From Cardiocondyla obscurior (lineage: Eukaryota; Arthropoda; Insecta; Hymenoptera; Formicidae), in the NCBI RefSeq assembly GCF_019399895.1, contig NC_091878.1:2108001-2172000 (forward strand): 64,000 nucleotides of DNA, read 5' to 3'. The position numbers and the translations under genes were made by a program. Position 1 is the first letter of the stretch, and each line of letters opens with the position of its first letter. Positions 49,600 to 62,886 of this stretch are shown piece after piece. The notes beneath the pieces are model-generated. The model did no database searches. It had not been told where the DNA came from and saw only the letters and a list, made by a program, of their open reading frames with translations.

Positions 49600-49732
49600 G
49601 TAAGAATTAATTTTTTTTTCTTTACCGTCAGCTTTGCCGTTTTATTAAAAGACTTAATTTTTATTAATTTAATTAAAGAATAAATTAGAGATACGTTAAA
49701 ATATAATTCTTTTTATTTATTTTATGTTACAG

Positions 49733-49775
49733 TCATCGGTGGTATCTTCAACTCCGTCGGTGCTCATGCAGATCG
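49733..49775 (+). other. Putative 43-base exon of the same unidentified gene
   Basis: Acceptor TTATTTTATGTTACAG| and donor GATCG|GTGAGT are both close to consensus. Three readings are open. Continuing from the ATG at 49523 gives HRWYLQLRRCSCRS. A second frame, joined through the codon A|TC, gives IGGIFNSVGAHAD, but that frame has a TAG at 49539 and no ATG in the preceding exon. A third starts inside the exon at ATG 49766 (MQI). No downstream exon was identified, so the product is unknown. Confidence 0.4.
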
Positions 49776-50353
49776 GTGAGTCTCATGTTTTTTTTTTTTT
49801 TCTATCTGATTTGAGGTTTTTTTTCGTGATATCTCGGTAAATAAAGGAATATCTGAAGATTGTGCTTTTTGAAGTCGGTCGGTCCGCAAGTATTTTTCAA
49901 AAGTTCTTATCCGCGTGCGGTTATCGGACCGGCCGAACGGAAAGACAGAGAACTTTGAGAAAAGAGAGTTTCGCGGAAACTACATTTTGGAGAACAGTCC
50001 CCGAAGGATTAAACTAAAACTCCGCGGGACGAACGTTAAAGAGCTGAACCGCTCTTGAAAAAGCCTACCGGGCGTGCTCGGAAAATTTCGAGCGGTCTCT
50101 TCCGCCTTTCGGTATCAGAAAAACCAATCTATGGGACGAAACGCACGGGCGAAATGGCAATTTTAACGATCCGACCCACGCTCTTTTTTTTCCGCGTGGC
50201 CTCTCTCGCGGGAACGATTCGGATTGTCGAACGCCCGTCGATTTATCCGCGGATCATAACGTCGAGATTGCGCGGTCTTATCGCGTCGACGGAATCCGCT
50301 GGTCCGCCCGAGTTGTCGTGTCGGTTTACGCGCCTTTTCGCATTTCGCGTTTC

Positions 50354-50395
50354 TATATATATATATATTTGAAACATATATATAATATATATATA
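50354..50395. repeat. Interrupted TA microsatellite
   Basis: Two TA-rich blocks (50354-50368 and 50376-50395) separated by a short TTGAAAC-type spacer. Confidence 0.85.
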
Positions 50396-53300
50396 CGGTG
50401 CATATGGGGATCCGATAAGCGCTCTATCTCCCTTTCAAGTTTTCATGCAACAACGTCGATTGCCCTCGTTCGTCCTTTCATGTCTCCGATCCCGGTTATT
50501 CTTGCAGAATTTTACATTCTGTTTGATAAATACGCTTGCAAGACCGCTTTCTTCGCCGTTGACGAAGTTTACTTTCGGCGATCTCGGCGGTTCCTATTCA
50601 AAAAGGCGGAATCGATTGACTCGGCTACGTTGCGGAACGCACAAAGCCACCGGTGTGTCGCGCTCTCGCCGACATAATCAATGCAGACCCGCGGTTTCAA
50701 TAGTACTAAGCAACCCTCCCCATGCATCCTCGCGGAAAGGCAAAGATATCTAGGTGCGCCGACAACAAAGCGGGTATCGATTTATTATAAAACGATAACG
50801 CGGCGCACGGGAATAAAACACCGGGCATATTCCAAGCGACTTTTAAACAGCTCGCCCCATTTAATCTAGCGATCGGATCTATTATTCGCCGAGACGCGTT
50901 GAGAAAAGTTTTCTAGAATTAACGAGAACGCAAACGATTCCACGTCGGCGTATCTCAATTGCCGCGACGCCGGGCGTGCGGAAATCTGGCACGAGGATTG
51001 AGCTTCGGTCTCGTTTGTCGTGACGTGAAAGGATCGTTCGAGGGGGGAAGATCGTGCTCTCGCGTTCTTTTCGCAGGTAATGTTTCCGGTAGGGTAATGG
51101 CAAGGGGCGACGAACGCAATCTCCCCCGCGATAGCGTTTCCTTGTCGAGAATCGAAACGCGCGTGGCTGAATCCTTATTTAGAATAAGCAGGGGACGGTA
51201 ATGCGACAATCGCCGTCGCCATCGGGATTCGATTTCCCCTCGAACGCATTGCCGTAACATGAAATCGGTCGGGACTGCGGAAACGTTTCCTCTCGCGCAA
51301 AGGAGCGTGCTCCCTTAGCCGGAAAAATTCAGCCCGATAAACTCGAGCTATTTCGTAACAAGCGCCGATTAATCGAAACGATTTGCCTCGGCTCTTTTAT
51401 TTTGACATTTCTCTCGTCTGCAAATACGACAGATTGATTGTCGCGGAAGACGGCCTGAAAAACGCGACCAGTTCTGCTCTCGCGAAAAGAAATCCGAGAA
51501 ACTGTTCCTCTTGTTCTCTCTCTCTCATTTTTTTTTCTTTTTTTTCATAACCATTTGCCTTCGTATTATGAAATAAAATATTACCGCGGTCTCTCTATTT
51601 TCATATCCACGAATATACATATAACATTAACTCTGTACAGTCTTAAATATAAACCCGTGCTTATTTTAAAGAAATTCTATATAAAAACTCTATCAACGTC
51701 AGAGCGTTATGGTCTTCTGTTGACCGCTCTTATTTGCGGTGCTTTTTCAGAGATAAAAATATATCATAAATACAATAAAAGTAGAATAACTTCCCTGCAG
51801 TATTTTTTCCCTTTTTATTTTTTTTTTTCTTCTCCCACTACTAGTAACGTGACTGTCGTGATGCAGCATTCTACAATAGGTACCAGCGTGCGCGATATCG
51901 ATCGCACGCGCAAGAAGGAAAGTCTTAAGGAAACACGGTCTAAGAGCTGACACCGCGAACGTAATTTCCTTTCGCCCGTCCTCCGCGAATTCTCGCTTGT
52001 CGGTCACCCACTCGCTGTCGGACAGATGAAAGGAGAGATACTCCGCGCGAGAGCAGTAGACGAGAGGAAAGACAGAGAGGAGGCAGAGGGTAAGACGGAG
52101 AGAGATTTACTACACGACTGCCGTGCGCTCGCTCTTCGGTCCTCTCGGAGTAAATGGACACTTGTCCGTGAACGACGTGAGCTCGCTCGCCGAGGATGGA
52201 AGGGAGCACTCTGCGAGGGCGGTTTATCGCGAGATAGCACCGGAGGGATGAGACGGGGAGGGGCCCCGGGTGGCGAGGAGGCGAGCCCGGAAGGTGGAAT
52301 AAAAAGAGAACGATTAAAATAGAAATAAGTGCTCTACTTTGCGGACGTTAAGATTTATAAAGCTACCCGCCGGCGGCCGGGGCTCGTCCTTTTTTCGCGT
52401 AGGAATGCGAGGAATCGACTCGAATCTTTTCCCCGTCGTGATCGCGCCAGGGAAACTTAATTCAATGAGAAAATCGCGGGGAGCACACTGTGCTGCGGCA
52501 TCGTCGTACTTCATTTCGTTGCGCGATCGCGGCCGCGGGCATACGCCGCACTTGACACACATTCGACAGGAGTAACGATCCGGCTCCGCATTTATTTAGC
52601 AAGAGGGAGAAAGAGGGAAATCCGGACGTGCAATTATAAGGAGTAGACTGAGACATTTGTCCGCCCGCGTAGCTTCCCATCGCTATTATTATCGTGAAGA
52701 GTATCTCCTTCTCCCTTGAGAATTTCTCGCGACGAATGCACTTTCGGAAATCACGATTCTATCCGCGGGTGCTCCGCGATCGTTACCCGTTTACGTCGCA
52801 GAACGGGATTACGTCGATTTTGTTGTATTTACGTTCTCCGGGCAATCCGATTAAATATGTCGAGAAGATCCGATTCAATTCGACGTCTACTTGACATCGG
52901 CGGGCTTACCCGCCCCGCGCCAAGCATGAGCTGGGGACTCACGGATATTTATCTTCATGAAATATGTAATTTCGCAATTACGTTACGCGTTCGCGTGCCG
53001 TTATTTCAACGCGCGTTACGAGTCCGCGCGTTAATTCGCCGTTCTAGCCGTTGGTACGAAAGCCCATTGGTAATTAAATCAATGAAGGGAGCAACGTTAC
53101 AAAAACGCGGTCCCGTTTATACCGCTGGCAGCTCTGTATATCGAAATAACATTTTACAACGACATAAAATAAGCCACTATGTGACATTGAAAATATATTC
53201 GAACAGAGAAAGAAAGGAACAAAAAAAAAAAATAAAAAAAAAGAGAGAAAAAAACAGAAAAACAAAGTTTTCCTCCCTTATCGAATTTCTTCTCCGTGAT

Positions 53301-53513
53301 AATAAACTCGGGTGCGTTCATCAGTTTCAACTGATATCGGAGAGAGCGAAAGCGAGAGGGCGAGGAGCGGAGTGCAGCGGAAAGAAAAGAGAGGGAAAGG
53401 GAGAAGAGGGAATCATTGCGATGATATCTGATCCTTCTTGAAAAATCGTTCCAATGACGGTGAGGGATATCCCAGGCGAGCTGGGTAATTCGATCGGGCG
53501 CGTTACGCGCGGT

Positions 53514-53580
53514 GAGAAAAGGGGAGAAAAAGAAAAAAAGAAAAAAAGGGGAAAAAAAGAAAAAAAAAAGAAAAAAAGAA
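53514..53580. repeat. 67-base all-purine run
   Basis: Only A and G for 67 consecutive bases, mostly GA(n) and GGGGA(n) blocks with partial mirror symmetry. Confidence 0.9.
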
Positions 53581-56500
53581 CGGGGGTGGGTTTGTCGCGC
53601 TTGTTATACGTCCACTGACATCGTTGCGAAGTGGCCGTACGGTTATCGCAATAACGGGGAACGGCGGGTGGGCGGATGATTGCCGCGCGGCCGCCGTGAT
53701 GCGCTGTGTACTTAATCAATATTGTTGATGTTGAACGGAGGTAAAATTCATCCGCCACATTTTCCACGGCGGAGCGAGCCCCGGCTGGCGTTGTCTTATA
53801 TTGGGTATCGAGCAAGTGACACGCTAAGCCGCGGACGCGCGCAGTAAAAGAATAAAGCGAGAAATCGATGGCTGACTGGCTTTAGCTGGCTGGCTGCCGC
53901 GACGATGAAAAAGGGACCGATGATCGAGGACGAGGTCGTCGCCGTCATCGCTGGACTTCTCTCGCTGAGCGATCCTCGCCGCCGCCGACGCTGCAAGATA
54001 TCGTTTACCGGCGCGAGCGGTCGAGTATATTAAGTGAATTAACGTCAGATCGGAAGCCCCGCCGGTAAACATTTGCCCGGCACATACACGCCCACGCACG
54101 TTGCACGTACGCGTACGTTGCATTGTCGCGCGATACGGACCTTACGCGATTGCGCGCGCGTGCCGGTGAATTTCCCGTTACGCAATATCGCAATGAGTAA
54201 TTCAATCTATGGCAAACAAGCGAAATTGATTTTATGTATGGCATTTATTTAATTTACTCAGCGGCCGGCGTAATATCGCGAGTAATGAAAAAAAATAACA
54301 GTGGAAAAAAGCATGTGGCGCCGGGGGTTTTGTTGCCTAGTGTAATAATTGAGCGCGCTGTTCGCTCAGGGCGTTCTACAAATCGCACCCGCGGCTTGAC
54401 GAGTCCCATTACGAAGTTTTTCTATTCACGGTAAAAAAAAAGAGAAAAGAAATAGATAATAAAGAAAGAAGTCACGCGAACGCGACGCATTTTCTAGGCG
54501 CAAATGAAGGAGAACGTTTCAACTTCGTCATCTGTCCCGACTCCCGCGGCTGTGAACACAGCCGCGCGCAATTTTATCGCGCGTTTTAGCGCGACGATGT
54601 CTCACTCAATTACGATATTGGGGAACAGGCACCCTACGGCGGAACGAAGAGGCTCGAGGGCTCGGGGTGGCGTAAATCCACCCGAGTCGAGAGCGAAGAT
54701 AAAATCGGGGACGAAAGTTAAACGCCGCTGGGCGAGTAATAAAAGTAATGGAAGCTATTCGATTGAGACAAGATATCGGACTCTCATGCGCAAAACGCGG
54801 CGAATGACCGTCAAGATTAAATCCCTCGATCGAGAGTCGTTCGCATGAAATATCGCTTTTTTTTAAAAACAGCGTACGCGCGGCGGCGGCGATCAAACGG
54901 CAATGACGAAAGAGAAAGAGCGAGAGAGAGAGAAAGAGAGAGAGAGAGCTGTAACGACGAAGCGATATTAAACTGAATTAAAAATGTCTGTATTTCGCGC
55001 GATCTCATCAGCACTGAATTCGCAATCACGTCACGCTAATAACGCTTCGTTTGGAAGAACGGCCAGCGAGTAAAATCAAAAGTATTTTCGCGGCAGGCGG
55101 ACGATATCGCGACTCGGAAATTTCCTCGTGAAGGAAAAGCGCGTCCTGTTTTCTTAATAAATTCATATCGGATCTCATCGTTTTTAATTTGCCGCGAAGG
55201 TGCGAAATATTGCAATGCGTGCAATTGTACCGACCGCTCTTAACGCGAAGCGATGCAAAAGAGAGAGAAGGAGAGAGAAAAAAGAAACGAGTTCGGGGGC
55301 ACAACAGGCAATTTCATTTCCATCTCGTTCGAGAGAAGCGTTCGCGGCGAAGAGCGAAGAGCCGTTCGTCACCCCTCACGGCGCCTTTCACGCCGTTTAC
55401 ACGTCCGCCGAGCGGAAAGTTCGTAAGAAAGCTCGCGCGCTGTATTAATGAGGGTTTCTCCCTCGCGCGGAGGTCCGTTCGCCTCTCTGAGACGGGAATA
55501 AAATAAAACGGTGCTCGAGACGTAATTAGGCCAGGGATCGCAGTTCTCGAGCCAGGGATTCCCTCGCAGCCGAGGCGAGGAAAGCCGATATCCGAGATTA
55601 GCCAATAATTCACGGACCATTCCTTATTCAAATTCGCGCGAGTGCCGGTCTGCGTTAACGTCGCAGCCTCTTTTCTGCCGCGTGCCCCGAATTCTTGGTC
55701 TTCTCCCCATGAACCTATCCCACGGAACACTTTTTTCTTTTTTTTTTTTCTTTTAAGGAAACGTCCGAGGGACACGTGACCCTGGTGATAGTCACTATCG
55801 CCGGATTTCACGCGACGGACTCGCGCTACCTCTTGCTCATCATCCCGATGTTTATCTCCGTATTTCTGACGCGCGGAGGAAAGATAATGGCTGGGCATGA
55901 AGTTTACATTTAGCGGGCGCAGCTTTTATTTCCCGCGGCGCATTTTGACCGGTAAAACGCAATGCAATTTCACCGGCTCTCCCCCGCGCTCGCTCGGCCG
56001 TGGTTTGCTTCGTAAAAACATCACGCGCGAAGAAAAACCGGATTAGCTGGAAAAATATCAAAACGGCGGCCCGATTAAATTAATATGTTCGCAACGTCCG
56101 CGATGCAATATATACGGTTTTCCCCACCCGTCGCGGTTATGGCGTCGCGCTTAATGCAGACTGCAAAACGATGCGACTGCCGGGACCATTTCTCATACTG
56201 TCACACTTTCCATACTTCTCCAGCGCGCCGGAGTGCACTTTCTTGCACTTACCGCCGGGGAGCTTGTTATCTATCTCTCCCTTCCACCCCCGTATTTGAG
56301 CACAACATATTTTTTATCGCGCGGAAATTCTTTTCCAGCCCCGCTTTTCCGCGTCGGTCTCCTGTGCTTTACGCCAACGTATCGGGATGCGATCTCGCTT
56401 TCTCTCCATTCAATATCCAAACTTCGCGGGCGGGGAAGGAAAAAAAAAAGGAAAAGAAAATAATAGAACTAAATCTCGGCTCGACCGTGCGAGATTTGTT

Positions 56501-57459
56501 CTACCCGCCCCTTCATTAATTCATTCGGCTCCGTCGATTGAACGGATAAAGTGCCGCGTTAGCGACGTCGTGAGAGAGGGAAGGAGGAAAAAAAAAAGAA
56601 AACCTCGTTCCGCGATCGTGATTCACATTTATTACGTTTTTTGCCGTGCGGACCGGACCTACGACTCGCCGATAAACCAGCGGCGGACGACGATTTTGCT
56701 TGTACTCGCTCGCCTGAGATTAATAAGTCGCGTTACTCGATTATCGGGAGAAACATCCGGGGAGGTTTTTAAACAAAAAGAAAGAAACAAAAGGACAGTG
56801 GAAAAAAATAAAAAAAAAAAATGAAAAAAGACTGAAAAACCGCTGACGCTCGTCGACGGCATTTTGCTACAATCCGGTCACGTTCTGCAACCTTGTGCCA
56901 CTCTCCTTCCCGCTATCCCGCCAGCCGAGGCCCTTCTATTTCCTTTTGCGCCGACCAATTTACGAAACGGCAGATTCGTCGCTGCACCCCTTCGGCGCCC
57001 TGCGTCGCGCCGCGCCGGTTTCGAATCGACACGGGCAAAGGCAAGAGAGAAAACGGCTTTCCTCCCGTGCCGTAAATGAGAGAATTAAATATTTAGACAA
57101 GACTGCGGTAGTACATCGCTGAGTCTTGGCAGTTTCAGATTTCCGGCACCCCTGTATCAATAATAGCGTTATGCTACTCGTGGCGAGAAAGGAATATCGG
57201 AGGCAACCGAATAAAATATTATCTTCGCGATGTAGCTGTCTTAAAACAAAAAAAAAGTGGAGATAAAAAGAAAAAGACTTTTCTTTCACGCGAAAACAAA
57301 TTGTATGAAAAACGCTTTTCCCTCGGAATAATTATTTCTCTCAGAGATATGTCAGTCGCGAACATTTCCCTATTCCTTTGTCACCCTCGAAGCTCATTGG
57401 GTTTTACGTTCCCGGGTGATAACTCATTTGATTTTACGCCCCAATTTATGATCTGTGAA

Positions 57460-57483
57460 TCTATGCATCTTGAGATGCATAGA
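57460..57483. repeat. 24-base inverted repeat with central TG
   Basis: The left arm TCTATGCATCT and right arm AGATGCATAGA are exact reverse complements separated by TG. Each arm contains the palindrome ATGCAT. Confidence 0.95.
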
Positions 57484-60400
57484 ATTCGTCTCGTTTTGCC
57501 GCGTCTACCTCTCGCTCGCGCGTTTTACTCTCTCGTCTTTGTGCTCTCGAGGGGCGCATGCTTGCGTTCACGGCCGAATAGTTTCCCAATGGAATAAATT
57601 ATAAAGGTAAAGCGCATAAGTTCTTTTATTTTTTTATTTATTTTTTTATTTTTTTGGCTGGAAAATTTTCGCGGATGGTGAATTAAAATGTACAGAGGAA
57701 TATTCGTCCGTCGGTGAAAATAGCTCGTTAATCGCGTCGATGAAACCGCGATCCCGTCCGAGCATGCACGGTCCTTTTGTAACGGATACTTTCCGCTCCG
57801 AAAATAACGTTACGGATCTCCGGGAAATTTTTTTCTTCTTTTTTTTTTCCACGCAATATGCAGAGTACACTGACAGGAACGTAAAATATAGGCGAGCTAT
57901 ATTTCTTTCGCGAAAAGAACGATGAGCTGGGAGGTTCGAAAGGAGAAAAATGCTGCACGCGTGCAATTACGCGGGATGAATTTCGGCCGCGGCGGAAGAG
58001 CTATCTGCTCGATCACAGTTAACAGGTGATTGCGGATCGCTTGTCAATGCCCGGCACGTAGCCTAAGCACGATTATCGTTAGTCGCGCGCGGCGTTACAC
58101 CTGACCGCGTAAGTGTGCGCCGGCCATTAAGGGAACACCAAATACGTAAATTCCTGATGCGTATGCCGGACCGCCGCTATTATACACGCCAATCCTATTA
58201 CGCGCGAGTGCGCCAATTATTATCGTGACCCCGCTCGCGATCTAATCTAATCCGTATTCCTCTTTTCCCGTCCACTCTTCCCCCGCTCGCGACGTCTCCT
58301 TTAATCTTTCTGTCGTTCCGTTGTCGCCAGGAGAATAACGAGCGGAATAACGTAATTATACCCCCCTTCACATCGACGAGCAACGAAATCGCTAATCGCC
58401 ACTTCAACGGTCGTAATTTCGCGCGGCGCGAACTCGCCGAAAGGAGTAATCCGTATTCTCAAGAGGGTAAAAGTACGCATCGTAAACGCGTACGGAACTC
58501 ACTCCTTTCTTCCTTTCTTTCTCTTTTTTTTCTTTTCTCTCTCTCTCTTTTTTTTTTTTTTTTTTGTTACTTTTTCCTCGTTCCGGCCACTTTTGACTCG
58601 ACCCTTTCAAACTTTTTCCCCTCTTCACGCGCAAAGAGATTATGCGTGGAGGAAGCGGGATCCGTCAGAGGATAAAATGTATAGTGCCTCGTGTAAAGTG
58701 CCCTCTTGAACGCGGCTTTTATCACTGCTTTAACACTGTAACTTCAGTTTTCTCGTAATAAATCGTTACACGCGACAATTGAATCGGTAATAATTTTATT
58801 GCCTGCGAGAATTATAAAAATTCGCGATTGATGATTAATTTCGAGGGAGGCGAACGGAGTGGCGTCGCAAGAACGAGAGGGAGAGAGTCTCTCACGAGCG
58901 GGAACCTGGTGGTATGATCGATTTTCTAAAGTAACACGGTGCTCCTCTGGGAGCCTCGAATACACATAATTCTACGCGCGGTCTAATTCGATAGTAATAC
59001 AAATGGCCGTGCGCGGGACAATTTAATAATACACAAGTCTATCGATTTATCGATCTAATCAAGCGACATAACGAAAGACGAGGCACGACGGTGCAATCTG
59101 AAACGTAATCAGCAGCTTTGTTGCCGAGACTTTCGCCGGGGTTCATTAAGTCCCGAAGCCATTTATTTCTAAGAAGTTTCTCGCGATATTACGCGAATGA
59201 TGAATACTTTTTCCGCTACAAGCCGACAGTGTAAACAGCGTGAGTTTTAATAGGATTACGCTTTCGCGAATGAATAAACAAGCGGCTCCACTTTTGCTAG
59301 GAAGATTTAACGATATTCGTATTACTTTATATCGTAAGTACATTAAAAAAAGTTAATTGTCCGTCTCTAACATGAAAATCTGTTTCGGAAGTGCGAAAGG
59401 GGGAAAAAAAAATCTAATTCTACAACATTTAACGGCAGAATATCACATGGCGTGGCACATTTTTAATGTTTTATTTTTTTTTTTTTTTACATAACGTTAA
59501 TGTACAATTAATCATTTTTCCTTTTTATCGCACTTGATGAAGAATAATTATTCTCATTAGCGCTAAATTATTTTATATCCCATAAGTATATTAAAAGAAA
59601 CTAATTCTTTTCTTTTGATAGAGAAGTATTTCCATAAGCCCGAAAAGAATTCGATTCTATAAAATAAAATTCTACGTTGCTCGCAGCGGAGTTGTATCTT
59701 TTTAATATTATACTGCGGACCTACGTAAATATATTATATTATTGATAATTTATATATTTTTTCTATTCGTTATCGACGTATTTATTTTTAGCATTAATAG
59801 GCAGGCGTCTTCCGTTGAATCCGATTTTATTTTGAGTGCAATATTAAATAAACATACGTTAACAATGCGCTGCACCGCCAAAATCCGCGTAACAAATGCG
59901 CGTACTTTTTTTTATATTTTTTTTTATCCGCATCGTATTTTTCTCTTCGACCCTCGCGTCGCATTCGTTACAACGGGCCGGCTTAAAAATTGTCACACGA
60001 GCGACGCGTTCTCGATGGTTGGAATTCGTCTCGGCAGCGACTGGGGCGGTCCATTGTTTAATAAAAAATAAAAAAAAAAAGAGAAAACGGAGGAAGAGAA
60101 AGAGAGAAAAGAAAATGAAACGATGCGACGTGATGCATTTGGTGGCGGCGGTCCCTCACGCGTCGATTAAAATTTAACAAACTCCACGAAAAAGGGGAAT
60201 TCCGGCCGAGAATAAAATAACTCCTATCGCAGGTGCATGTGCCGCGTGTCTGCTCTGTATAATACCGTATTTTTCCAGGTCCCGGTGATTTTATCACGTG
60301 GCAGCTTTTTCGCGCGGTACCCTTTTCCCTCGTCCGGTCGGCAAGATCAAACATTAAATTCTAAATGAAAAAAAACCGGTCGCGAGATGGCCGGGTGATT

Positions 60401-60495
60401 TCGGGATTTCAGGCCGAGCGGATCGGGCAGTAAAACGAGAAAAAGGTAAGCCGGAAGGGCGGGCAAGCGTCACAAGCTCCAGGTCCTGGGGAGGA

Positions 60496-60528
60496 GGGGT
60501 TTTGCAGGGAAAGGGGGAGGGGGGAGGG
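60496..60528 (+). repeat. G-quadruplex-type tract
   Basis: Five G runs of 3-6 bases (G4, G3, G5, G6, G3) are separated by loops of 7, 3, 1 and 1 bases. This satisfies the usual G3+N1-7 pattern on the plus strand. Confidence 0.75.
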
Positions 60529-62843
60529 AGCGCAAAAAGGAAGGTGTAAAAGCGAGGCAGTAAAACGCGAGAGGAATCTCCCGGGGAGAAGGTGGATGGC
60601 TCGATCGTCGTTCGTCGCGTTCGCGGAGGCCGATGGGGGAAGGAAGGGAAAAAATGTTTGAAAATATCTTTCGAAATTGCGGACGTTATTCGGCGCGCTC
60701 CGACGGCGATGGAGTTATAGCCTGCACCACTTCCGGAAACTTGTTAAAAGACCCGGGGGCTCTCTGCCTTCCCTTCCGGGAAAAAGTCATGAAAGGAAGT
60801 GATCTGAATGGGCACGTGAGGTCTCGCCTCGGCCCCTGGGTTTCCGCGGATGCCGTGTCGCGTGTGAGGAACGGCTTAAACGCGGGGGATGAAACGAAAG
60901 GAAGCGGAGAACGGAGGACACAGTGCCCCGCGACGCGCCGTTTTGTGTTTCTTTTTTCAGCAGCGCGATTGTGCCGCGCATTTCGTTGTCGAGAGGAGAA
61001 TCAGCGTGGCATACGCGCGCGTGTACTTCCGTTTATTCGCGACTTTTATTCTTCGCCGTGCGCGCTTCCGTCTTTTTCTCTGTCCGATACCTCCGGTTCC
61101 ACCCTCGTCTTCGCGTATCAGCTTTCTCGCAACCCTACGTAGAGATATATCGGGTATTGTGCGCCGCGTAGCGTAAACGAAAAAAGATACTTGAGTTTCA
61201 TACCGATCCCGCGTACAACGCTCGGTTATTCCCAAACTTTTCCTGCGATACCTACTCGCTCGCGCGTAATGTAAAATCACTGTGCAGTTTTCGAACAGAT
61301 TGTCGCGGAATTATTATCGACAGCTTCAAAAGGAGAAATATTTCGCTGTTCAAAATATCAGTTACGTCAATAAAAAATTAATAAATAAAATAAATATAAA
61401 TATAAAATAAATATTAAAACAAAAAAAAAAAAAATTCGAGTAGTAATTGAATCAGAGCAAATTGCTCTTCGTCGCGACCGGCTTTAATTCACGAACGTCT
61501 GGAAAAGCTTACCTAGCACGCGTACTTATAATACAATCGGGAAAATGAATATTTAACTCGCACGGCGGGCAAGTGCGATTTCAGTGAAACCGCTTTTAAG
61601 CCGTTACCGTATATAATTATTCGTGGCTCCGTTTGAGCCTGCACCCCGAATATATGCCCGCGTAGATACGCGCGGATCTGAACCCTGATACAGCTGCATA
61701 TCAAAGAGAACCGGGGATACGTGTAAGAGCACCCCCGTATGTATCTCTTTACCCTCGCGATTTTTATACGTTCCCGCTTCCTACCTCAAGTCATGATTCT
61801 CACGGCGCGGCATGAAAAGACAAGGAATACGTTTCCGGCGTATATCTTAGAGATAAAGGCATGCGCAAGGGGAGTTGGCGGGCGGGAGGTTCAGAGTTAA
61901 CCGTTAAAACCGCCGACGACGTGAGTTACCGTACCATGTATCATTCTCCGCCAGGAACGATCGCACATTCCCCAATACGGTGTATCCGTATCGTGCATTC
62001 TCCGACGTGGAATTTCACATTTCCTCGGGCAGCACCTATGTGCGTGGATATTCAGACGGATTGTCTCCTCCGCGAAATTTTCCGCCGTCTTTATTTTTCC
62101 GTAATAAAGTGCGTCGCGCTTAAAAATTCTCGCGGAACGACCGCCTTGCGTTTCGCTATCGCCCGCAAATTCGGAAACTATTTATTAGCGACACTCGCTT
62201 CGGAAACGGAGACTATTCTTCTTCCGCGGTCAGGATTCTCCGGCGCGACCCCGAAAGCATGACCGCGTTGGGGCCGGTGATAGTTCTAGGACGACGAGCA
62301 GAACGAAACTTGACCAACTTAATTAATTTTCCACAATACGGTATTCACGCGGGCTGACAGGTTTATCGGCACGTTAACTGGACGACAGGATGGAAAAGTG
62401 ACCTTTCCTTTGCCTCGCGGTTCTCTCCCTGTCGCGTCCCGGATGAATCTAAAAAAATTTTTTCATCTCGCGATCGGTGGTATGCGCCCACGTATTCTAT
62501 CGCCGTGAGGGGAAAACTGCGCGTCAGTTTTAAATCAGCCGAGAGCTTCCGTCGAAGAGAGAGGTTGCGGCGGTATCCCGAAGCGAAGAGGCAGCGGAAA
62601 AGCGTACCGACGAGAGGAGGTGAGGAGAGACGGGAAAAGCTGTTGCAAAGGTCGAACGATTGGAGGAAAACGATGGCGGAAGAGGGGCCCCGGGAACTCG
62701 TCGGGTCACGTAGAACGATAAATCACGCGGTTATGGCGCGCTCACACGTACACGTGAACTTGAACCGCGAGAGGGGGAGGAGGGGTGAGTTCGCGATGCC
62801 TTCTCTTGCGAATGTGTGGGAATTCGATGCGTTGCGGTCGAAA

Positions 62844-62886
62844 ATATATACATATATATATGTTTTACATATACGCGTATATATGC
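62844..62886. repeat. Interrupted TA/CATA-rich repeat
   Basis: Alternating purine-pyrimidine sequence made of TA, CATATA and ACGCGT steps. Confidence 0.75.

Noticed and set aside
50508..50677. Good acceptor (ATTCTTGCAG) followed by an open frame
   Set aside because: I tested it as the continuation of the 49733-49775 exon. The frame needed for the IGGIF reading hits a stop at once, and the other frames give no recognisable protein.
52716..53441. Open frame of 241 codons on the plus strand
   Set aside because: It starts at TTG, runs into lysine-rich low-complexity sequence from the purine tract near 53.2 kb, and resembles no family.
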